Shown here: positions 28,041-35,272 of the stretch, piece after piece | Position numbering within the stretch: position 1 is the first letter of the stretch | Layout: each line of letters starts with the position of its first letter | DNA from: Paenibacillus ihbetae | Lineage (GTDB): Bacteria; Bacillota; Bacilli; Paenibacillales; Paenibacillaceae | Length of the DNA stretch: 64,000 nucleotides | Reading direction: 5' to 3' | NCBI RefSeq assembly: GCF_002741055.1 | Contig: NZ_CP016809.1 | Coordinates: forward strand, 2,750,501 to 2,814,500 | Notes under the pieces: model-generated | What the model was told of the DNA's origin: nothing | What the model saw: the letters and a program-made list of their open reading frames with translations, nothing else | Database searches by the model: none | Position numbers and translations under genes: made by a program

Positions 28041-29366
28041 TTACGGAGTAGCGGATCTGGCTTGCGCATCCTGCAGCTTCTTAGCCACATCTTCAACGGA
28101 GCCGCCCATCATAATTTCTTGCAGGCCGTTGTTGATGACTTCAGCTGCTTCTGCAGATAGATAAGCATCGTATACCGGCGTGATTCCCGTCGATTTCACA
28201 AGGTTATACGCCTTGTAGTACAGGGAAGTAACCTTGGATTGGTCGATCTCGGCATCATACATAACCATGGAGTTGCTCTCGGCGATGGATTTCTGGGCTT
28301 CCGGTCCGCTCACGGTGTAGATCAGCTCCAGCGCAAGCTCCTTCGCTTTGCCTTCGGTTCTGCTGCTGAGCGCAAGTCCGCCGCCGGCACCGCCGGAAAT
28401 GGTATTAGCTTCACCTTTGCCGCCTGGAATCGCCGGCAATGTGGTAACTTCAATGTCCTTCATTTGCTCTTCCGTGGAAGATGCCGCAAGATTCGTCAAG
28501 GTCCACGCACCGCTGATCATCATGGCTGCATTGCCTTGAATGAAGTACTGCTCGGCCTGCGTGTTATCAATGCTGTTCGCGCCCTCTTGGAACGCCTTGT
28601 TATCCACGAGCTGCTTGAAATACCCAAGCGCCTCGATGAATTCCGGATCGGTGAATTTCGCTCCCTGCTGGGCAGCGGCATTCTTGAACCACTCCGTACC
28701 GGTTACCCGGTCGGCAAGCGATCCGAGAATCGTCGACTGGGCTACCCACGGCGCCTTGTTGCCAAGTGCAATCGGCGTAATTCCGTTATCGTTGAACGTC
28801 TTGATCGCGGTCATCATTTCATCCCACGTCGTCGGCACCTTCACGTTGTGCTTGTCAAAGAGCGCCTTGTTGTAATACAGAATGGAGGTTGCCGACATTC
28901 CGAGCGGAGCGGAATAAATCTGGCCTTCTTCAAATTCGAACGGATCGAATGCGCCAGGGAGGAACTTCTCTTTCCAATCCGGATGCGCATCCAGCACTTC
29001 CGTGATCGGCTGGAGCAGCTTCGCTTGATGCAGCTCGGATGATTGGCTTCCGGCATAAACGAAGAATACGTCCGGCATTTCATTGGCGGCAGCCACCGTG
29101 CTCAAGCGCTGGCGGTAGCCGTCCGGCGGGATTGCCTGCGCATCCAGCGTAACCTCCGGGTGATCCTGCGCGAACTGATCGATATAGCTGCGAACGGCCT
29201 TCGCCCGCAGATCGTCACCGGCAAAGTTGTGCCAGATCGTCAGCTTTACCTTCTCGGAGCCGTTTGCGCTCTCGCCGGCCTTCTCACTGCTCTTTCCGCC
29301 GCCGCAAGCGGCCAGAAGCAGAGACATTGCCAGCAGCACTAGACCTATTTTTCTTCCTGGTCTCAT
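28041..29366 (-). CDS. Sugar ABC transporter substrate-binding lipoprotein
   Basis: 441 aa, family 1 solute-binding protein. The N-terminus GRKIGLVLLAM and lipobox LAAC mark a lipoprotein; the mature sequence starts with a Gly/Ser/Lys linker and the IWHNF strand common to sugar-binding proteins. AAAAGGGGGATTTAACT precedes the ATG. It follows the YesN-like regulator gene after about 100 bp on the same strand, suggesting that the two-component system controls its expression. Confidence 0.9.
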   Translation of the reverse strand: MRPGRKIGLVLLAMSLLLAACGGGKSSEKAGESANGSEKVKLTIWHNFAGDDLRAKAVRSYIDQFAQDHPEVTLDAQAIPPDGYRQRLSTVAAANEMPDVFFVYAGSQSSELHQAKLLQPITEVLDAHPDWKEKFLPGAFDPFEFEEGQIYSAPLGMSATSILYYNKALFDKHNVKVPTTWDEMMTAIKTFNDNGITPIALGNKAPWVAQSTILGSLADRVTGTEWFKNAAAQQGAKFTDPEFIEALGYFKQLVDNKAFQEGANSIDNTQAEQYFIQGNAAMMISGAWTLTNLAASSTEEQMKDIEVTTLPAIPGGKGEANTISGGAGGGLALSSRTEGKAKELALELIYTVSGPEAQKSIAESNSMVMYDAEIDQSKVTSLYYKAYNLVKSTGITPVYDAYLSAEAAEVINNGLQEIMMGGSVEDVAKKLQDAQARSATP

Positions 29367-29463
29367 AGTTAAATCCCCCTTTTATAATCGTTCGGATGGG
29401 TTAATCTCTTGATGATCGTCTTCAGTATAAAAGAGGATATAGCGCTTACACAGGGGATATACT

Positions 29464-31026
29464 TCAGTCCATAGAGGGACAAAATTCAGGATTTGCCCGA
29501 TATTCCGATGGAGTCTGCCCAGTCCATTTCTTAAACAGCCGGTTGAAGTACTTGATGTCCTCATAGCCGATTTCATTGGCAATTTCGCTGATTTTGGCCG
29601 GTGTCTCCCGAAGCAGCACCATGGCCTTCCGCAGCTTCGCCTGGGTGACGAATTCAATATAATTTTGACCGGTTTCCTTCTTGAACATCTCGCTGAAATA
29701 GTTCGGATTCATGTGCACATGACGGGCGACCTGCTGGAGCGACAGGCTTTGGCCCAAATGCTCGTGAATGTAGGCGATCGCCCGTTGAACCGGCGTCGTT
29801 GCCGATACCATTTCGCCATACTGCTTCATGATCATCCCGAGATAACGGGTCAGCACGCTCTCCGGCGAAATCTTTAACTCCCCGAAACGGATGGGCTCCT
29901 CGGAAGCCAGCGGGGTGGAATGCCCGATAGAGGCCGCCGCGCGTTCAAGCCAGCGCTGGGCGTAGATGAGCAGGGAGTGCAGATATGCCTGCACCGATCC
30001 CGGGGTAGCCTCCGGATCGCTTGATATCCGCTCGATCAAACGCCCGATCCAGGCATACAGAGCCGGCTCCTGTCCCGAACGAAGCAGCGAAGCGAGCTCC
30101 GCCTCTTCGTCCTGCGTGCATACGGTTCGGATCCCTTTACGGCCCGAGATATCTTCATAGCGGATGCTCCGCTCATGTCCGAGCAGCCATCCATAGGAGG
30201 CGGCTTCTTCAGCCGAAGCCAAGGCAATATGCAGCTCCGAGGCCTCATGAACCGGCCGCCCGCTTGCGGCTAAGACCCGGCAGCCGTGCCGGGTCTCCCA
30301 TGCCCGGACCGCAGCGATCACCGGGTCCGGGACGCCAGGCTCGGTTCTTGCGAGAACGAGCAGCGCGCCGTTCCATTCAATCCAGGCGCAGGGAAGCTCT
30401 TCGGCGAGCATGGAGCCGAGGGATGCACTGCTTTCGGCCGGCCGGGACGCTTCCCCCCCTTGCTCCATCGCTTGAATGGACAGCAGCCATATGAGAAGAG
30501 ACTTGCCCGCTTCGATGCGAAGCCGGGGATACCGGTTCCACAATTCCGCGATGCTCGCTTCATCGGGCGAAGAGCCCGCTGCAAGCAGTCTTCGCAGAAA
30601 GCTGCGGTTCACGGCAGCCTCCTGCTCCATGCCCTTGGCATGATGCTGCCTGCGCGCTTCAATCCGCGCCCTCGCCTGATTGGCCGCCTCGATGATTTCG
30701 GCCGGCCTGCTCGTCTTGAGCAGATAATCGCTGACTCCCTCCCGCATCGCCTGCTGGGCATAAACGAACTCATCATAGCCGGAGATGATAATGATCTCGG
30801 TCTCGGGATAATGCTGCCGAACCTCATGAGCCAGATCGAGCCCGCTTGCGCCCGTCATCCGGATGTCGGTAAATATGATATCCGGCATCTCGAGCGGAAT
30901 CCGCTGAAGGGACTCCTCCGCCGAAGCCGCGGGGGGAAGCACCGTATAGCCATGCTCCGCCCATTGAATCACCGTGCTTAGACCATTGCGAATGATCACT
31001 TCGTCATCAACGATCAGTACCTTCAA
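29464..31026 (-). CDS. YesN-like response regulator with AraC output domain
   Basis: 520 aa. Receiver domain residues 1-120: acidic pair Asp7/Asp8, phosphoacceptor Asp54 (FTDIRM) and conserved Lys near 105 (YLLKTS). A long middle segment leads to a C-terminal AraC HTH (LQQVARHVHMNPNYFSEMF and ISEIANEIGYEDIKYFNRLF). It starts with TTG at 31026, overlapping the kinase stop by 4 bases (TTGA), so translation is coupled. Likely activates the adjacent sugar transporter operon. Confidence 0.9.
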   Translation of the reverse strand: MKVLIVDDEVIIRNGLSTVIQWAEHGYTVLPPAASAEESLQRIPLEMPDIIFTDIRMTGASGLDLAHEVRQHYPETEIIIISGYDEFVYAQQAMREGVSDYLLKTSRPAEIIEAANQARARIEARRQHHAKGMEQEAAVNRSFLRRLLAAGSSPDEASIAELWNRYPRLRIEAGKSLLIWLLSIQAMEQGGEASRPAESSASLGSMLAEELPCAWIEWNGALLVLARTEPGVPDPVIAAVRAWETRHGCRVLAASGRPVHEASELHIALASAEEAASYGWLLGHERSIRYEDISGRKGIRTVCTQDEEAELASLLRSGQEPALYAWIGRLIERISSDPEATPGSVQAYLHSLLIYAQRWLERAAASIGHSTPLASEEPIRFGELKISPESVLTRYLGMIMKQYGEMVSATTPVQRAIAYIHEHLGQSLSLQQVARHVHMNPNYFSEMFKKETGQNYIEFVTQAKLRKAMVLLRETPAKISEIANEIGYEDIKYFNRLFKKWTGQTPSEYRANPEFCPSMD

Positions 31027-32828
31027 GGTTTATCATCCCCTTTGTCATTTCCTTCATGGCCGTTGTCCTCCACCGTATCCGGTATGGTAAACAGGACCCG
31101 GGTTCCGGCGCCTTCCGTGCTTTCGATCTCCAAGCCGGCATCCCGTCCGTAATGGAGAAGAAGCCGCTTATGCACATTGCGCAGTCCGTAGCTGCCGCGC
31201 CCGGCTTTCTCCCGGTCTTGCTGCTGCGGATGCTCCATCAATTGCTCCTGCAGCCATTTGAGGCGATCCGGGGACATCCCGATTCCGTCATCCTCCACCG
31301 TGAAGCGAATACCGCCAGGTACGAGCTCCCCGGATATCGTTATCGTCCCTTGGCCTTCCCGGCTCAAAATACCATGCAGCATGGAATTTTCCACGAGGGG
31401 CTGCAGCAGCAGCTTCAGCATCGTCCGGTTATACAAGCTCTCTTCCACGCGGACGTCAAACTCGAACTTGTCCGGATACCTGATCTTCTGAATATTCACA
31501 TAATGTCGAACATGCGCGATTTCCTGCTGAATCGTGCAGTATTCCTGGCCGTTATTCAGGCTGAACCGCAAAAAGTCGCTGAGCGAGCCCACCATTTCGG
31601 CAATCTTTACATCCTGATTCATCAGCGCCAGCCAGTGAATGGAGGATAGCGTATTGTAAAGAAAATGCGGATTGATCTGCACCTGCAGCGCGTGCATGTC
31701 CGCCTCCTTCTTCAGCGATTCGCTCAGCTTGACTTCATCGGTCAGCTTCACGATCCGCGAGCTCAGCCGATTATAGCTGATAATCAGCTGACCGACCTCG
31801 TCCACTGTTTTGACCGGGAGGACCGGCAGCGGCTCCTCGGGACTGGAGTTCTTCAGAAACTTTGCGAGCACGGACAGCGGGTTCGTAATTTTCTGGATCA
31901 GAAACAGGACGAGCACGATCACGAACACGACGGCCACGGTGACCGCCACCGCCGTAAGCTTCAGGAAGTATTGGTTCTGCGAGCGGTACTCCTGCGACGG
32001 GATGATGCCGACGAGCTTCCAGTTCACGCTGGACATTTTTTTATATAGAATCGTCTTCTTGTCTTCGTCCTTGCCGTAATCCATGCTGCCGCTGTCCCCT
32101 TCAAATTCGCCGATGGAAGGATAGTAATCCGAAAGCGTCAGATTGGTCTCCATATCCGGCGGGCCGACGATGATTCTGTTCTGCTCGTCCAGAAGCAGCG
32201 CGAAGCCGCTCTTCTCCAGCACCGCCTGCCGGAATTGATTCGCGATGACCGCCTGATCGAGGTTGATCTGCAAATTGCCGATCGGCTTGTACTTATCCGT
32301 GCTGCGGATCGGCCTTGCCAGGGTGATCACCTTCCTGACCCCTTCAAAAGTCCACTGACGGTGGACGAAGGACCACCATTTCGGATGCTGCGCGTAATAA
32401 TCCGGAATCTCCTCCGTAATGTCCTTGAACTCGGACCGCACCAGCGATTTGTGGGAGATCGGGTCCTTATTGCCGAGCGGCTCCACGATAATGTTGGCGA
32501 TGTAGTCTTTGGAAAACGCCAGATTGGTCAAAAAGTTGATGACGGTCGTCTGCTGGACGTAATTGCTCTCGGACGACTTCAGATAGGACTGCACGCCGTT
32601 ATGGCCGATCAAAAACAGCGACATGTTCTCAACATCCTTCACCATCGTATCGAGATACGCTTCAAGCTGGCGCAAGGTGTTCATGCCCGTGATTTTGGCC
32701 TTCTCCTCCGTCAGGCTTTCCGCCATGTAAAAGGAGAAAAAGCCGAGAAACAGCAACGGAACCATCGTCGTAATAATGATAAGCAGCGATAATTTATGCT
32801 TTAATGATTTCCCAAGCCATTGCTGCAA
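31023..32828 (-). CDS. YesM-like sensor histidine kinase
   Basis: About 600 aa. One membrane span near residues 12-32, an extracellular sensor of the CACHE type (about 33-285), a second span, a HAMP linker and a LytS/YesM-type kinase with the phospho-His in QINPHFLYN and ATP-binding motifs LLQPLVENS and DDGIGM. GAGGTG lies six bases before a TTG at 32828, while the GTG at 32837 falls inside the RBS, so I favour TTG. It is coupled to the response regulator and probably senses an extracellular carbohydrate via the binding protein. Confidence 0.9.
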   Translation of the reverse strand: MQQWLGKSLKHKLSLLIIITTMVPLLFLGFFSFYMAESLTEEKAKITGMNTLRQLEAYLDTMVKDVENMSLFLIGHNGVQSYLKSSESNYVQQTTVINFLTNLAFSKDYIANIIVEPLGNKDPISHKSLVRSEFKDITEEIPDYYAQHPKWWSFVHRQWTFEGVRKVITLARPIRSTDKYKPIGNLQINLDQAVIANQFRQAVLEKSGFALLLDEQNRIIVGPPDMETNLTLSDYYPSIGEFEGDSGSMDYGKDEDKKTILYKKMSSVNWKLVGIIPSQEYRSQNQYFLKLTAVAVTVAVVFVIVLVLFLIQKITNPLSVLAKFLKNSSPEEPLPVLPVKTVDEVGQLIISYNRLSSRIVKLTDEVKLSESLKKEADMHALQVQINPHFLYNTLSSIHWLALMNQDVKIAEMVGSLSDFLRFSLNNGQEYCTIQQEIAHVRHYVNIQKIRYPDKFEFDVRVEESLYNRTMLKLLLQPLVENSMLHGILSREGQGTITISGELVPGGIRFTVEDDGIGMSPDRLKWLQEQLMEHPQQQDREKAGRGSYGLRNVHKRLLLHYGRDAGLEIESTEGAGTRVLFTIPDTVEDNGHEGNDKGDDKP

Positions 32829-33146
32829 TGTGTTCACCTCATTTATACCCTAGGGAATGGGTCCGTAAGGCTAGTTATCTTTGTATGCGGTTACTACAAA
32901 ATTGGACAACGGTCGACATCCACCAAGTTTATAACCTATCTTAGAGGATTCTTAAGTCTCAAGTAAATGGTAATAAAGACTTAGGGGAGAAAATAAACGT
33001 TCCCTTCGGCGCTGCATCTATAATCGATCATAAACCGTTTCGCTTTGCAGAAATATGCAATATAAGCAAGCGCCGTTTACTCGCGAATTTCGTATGCTTT
33101 CATGTTTTTTTCGTGATGTTGATTCTGTTAGAGGAGGTGATGCACT
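32829..33146. other. Divergent intergenic region between kinase and small membrane gene
   Basis: About 310 bp, moderately AT-rich, expected to hold the promoters of the leftward two-component operon and the rightward small gene. No clear operator, terminator or additional gene seen. Confidence 0.5.
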
Positions 33147-33317
33147 GTGAGCATGGGTTTTTCCCCATTTGCCTTCTGGTCACTTATCGGATTAGTTGTT
33201 CAGGGGCTATTCGTAGTGCTTGGCCTTTATGCGCTGTTTCTTCTGATCAAGCTATTGATCCGGCTCATCACGGCGGTTGAGCTGTATATTGATGACAAGA
33301 AGAACCGTCGTTTTTAA
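33147..33317 (+). CDS. Small membrane protein, 56 aa
   Basis: A GTG start (33147) is preceded at 5 bases by a full GGAGGTGAT Shine-Dalgarno sequence; an ATG at 33153 is the alternative. The product has two hydrophobic stretches (residues about 8-32 and 33-45) and ends with a charged tail (YIDDKKNRRF). No family recognised. The perfect RBS and clean composition argue for a real gene. It is alone between the two-component operon and the SWIM/SNF2 pair. Confidence 0.65.
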   Translation: MSMGFSPFAFWSLIGLVVQGLFVVLGLYALFLLIKLLIRLITAVELYIDDKKNRRF

Positions 33318-33363
33318 CAGAAACCAGACGGCGAATAACATGCAAGTACCTTTTGGAAGGCTT

Positions 33364-33441
33364 GCCTAAACCCAGGGAGCTCCCTGCCGCTGCTTGCCGC
33401 GCGCTTTTGCCGATTGCGAAGGGTACGGAGCTCCCTTAGGC
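33364..33441. repeat. Long imperfect inverted repeat
   Basis: AGGGAGCTCC (33374-33383) pairs with GGAGCTCCCT (33427-33436) and the match continues with GCCTA/TAGGC after a 5-base bulge. The 43-base spacer is GC-rich. No U-tract follows. It may be a transcription end for the small membrane gene or a dispersed repeat element. Confidence 0.5.
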
Positions 33442-33619
33442 GCGTACGTTTCTCTTCTCCCCCATGGCTTCCAGCTGCCATCCTCCCTTCAGCCGCTTGT
33501 TTCATGCATGCTATGGACTTGCCGCCTTTTCTGCCTCTTGGCCTTGTTTCGCCATTTCCGTGAATATGATAGATTAAATGGATACACGGATATTAATTCT
33601 CTTAGGAGACAATGCGAAC

Positions 33620-35272
33620 ATGAATTCATACCTGACTTTAGATGATATGCAGTGGCAGGAACTCATTCAGCGAACGACCCAGACCTTCAGCGACCTCACG
33701 ATCAAGAGAGGCTTTCAATATTTCAAGCAAGGCCGCGTCCGCTCAAGCGAGATGTCTGACGCTTCCTCCGGGGTAATCGATGCCCTTGTCCAAGGCTCGG
33801 ATGCGGAACCCTATCAGGTGCGGCTCCACGTCGATGCTCTGAGCGACAGTGCATGCTCATGCCCTGTTGAAGGGGCATGCAAGCATATGGCAGCCGTCCT
33901 GCTCGATTACGCCCAGCAGCAAGGGCGGTCTATTCATGCCCTCGTCAATGCGCATTCGATGGCCTGGGCTAGCGCGCCCCTCTCTTCCAGCTCCCCCCGG
34001 CTTAAGGCTGCAGCAGGGCAAGCTGCACCGGGCTCCCCGAAATGGAGGGACAAGGCGGAGCAGCTGCCCGCCCTGCCTGTAACGGCATGGCATGAGTTGT
34101 TCGATATTTGCACGGCTTCGCTCGGAACGAACACCCAAAATTCGTTTTACGCCAAAAACGCCCTGGCCTCTCTGCACCATATCAAGCCGCCTCTGCCTGC
34201 CGATTTAGAACCGTTGTACAGGCTGCATGCCCATCTCTTTGTACTGGAGAAGCTGGTAAAGCAGCCGGCGAACGCCTGGAATTCCTCCGGCTCCTATATC
34301 GGCTACCACACCCAAGTGGCAGCTGACCACATCCAGGACCAAATCGGGCGGATTTTTAAAGACGGTCTTGAAGACAATGAGCCGGGAGAGGCGTTTCGAG
34401 AGCGCCTGGACGAAACCAAGACGTATATCCGCAGGAGCATGCTCGCCGAGCCGAGGAATCGGAAGTTTTTTGCCAAGATCTATATGCAGCTGTGGATCTA
34501 CTGGATCAGCCCGGTTTACGGGGACAATCAGCAGATCTATGCGGATGAGCTTAGGGAGCTGCAGGCGGCCGAAGGCGATTTCGGCGCATCGCTCTCCCGT
34601 GCGGCATGGTTGGCGTCGCAGAGCCTGATGCACTTCTATATGAGACAAGACGAGGCGGCCTGGGAGCTGCTCCGGGAAGCGGACAAGCTCAGCACCCTCT
34701 CTGCCGAATTCGTGCTGGGCTTCTTCCATATGCTGGACTCGGCTTCCGAGTGGGAACGGCTCGCCCGCTGGCTTCCGGAGATCGGCCCGCTGCTCGGCAG
34801 CCATCGCAGCGAACATCTCAGCCGTTACCAGGACTACTGGGATGCGGTGATCGAGCATGTTCCGGAAGCGGCGGAGCGCATGTGGAATTGCCTTGCCTCC
34901 CTGCTCCCATATTCCAAGCATATTTACCAGAATGCACTCATGACCCACGGACGCTGGCGGGAATGGATCGATTATCAGCTGAGCACGGGCAGAGAACCCC
35001 TCGAGCTCAGGGTAAGCGACCTTGCGCCTGTTGAGAAGCATGCGCCGGAGCTTCTGCTGCCGTTTTACCACCAGGCGGTCGAGCGCTATATTCTTCATAA
35101 GAACCGGGACGGCTACAAAGCTGCCGTCAAGCTGCTGAAGCGATTGGCCAAGCTGTACAAGAAGCTTAAGCAGCAGGAACGCTGGGAATTGTTCATCACT
35201 TCCCTGTCCGTCCGCAACAGCAGGCTGCGCGCATTTCAAGAAGAACTGCGGAGAGGAAATCTGATATCATGA
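33620..35272 (+). CDS. SWIM zinc finger protein (YwqB-like)
   Basis: 550 aa. The SWIM motif CxC...CxH is at residues 79-89 (CSC, then CKH), followed by a long helical region without known motifs. AGGAG at 33605 is 10-11 bases from the ATG at 33620, preferred over 33578. The stop overlaps the SNF2 gene start (ATGA). SWIM proteins adjacent to SNF2 ATPases are known in Bacillota (B. subtilis ywqB-ywqA), and the SWIM module probably helps DNA or protein binding by the ATPase. Confidence 0.85.
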   Translation: MNSYLTLDDMQWQELIQRTTQTFSDLTIKRGFQYFKQGRVRSSEMSDASSGVIDALVQGSDAEPYQVRLHVDALSDSACSCPVEGACKHMAAVLLDYAQQQGRSIHALVNAHSMAWASAPLSSSSPRLKAAAGQAAPGSPKWRDKAEQLPALPVTAWHELFDICTASLGTNTQNSFYAKNALASLHHIKPPLPADLEPLYRLHAHLFVLEKLVKQPANAWNSSGSYIGYHTQVAADHIQDQIGRIFKDGLEDNEPGEAFRERLDETKTYIRRSMLAEPRNRKFFAKIYMQLWIYWISPVYGDNQQIYADELRELQAAEGDFGASLSRAAWLASQSLMHFYMRQDEAAWELLREADKLSTLSAEFVLGFFHMLDSASEWERLARWLPEIGPLLGSHRSEHLSRYQDYWDAVIEHVPEAAERMWNCLASLLPYSKHIYQNALMTHGRWREWIDYQLSTGREPLELRVSDLAPVEKHAPELLLPFYHQAVERYILHKNRDGYKAAVKLLKRLAKLYKKLKQQERWELFITSLSVRNSRLRAFQEELRRGNLIS

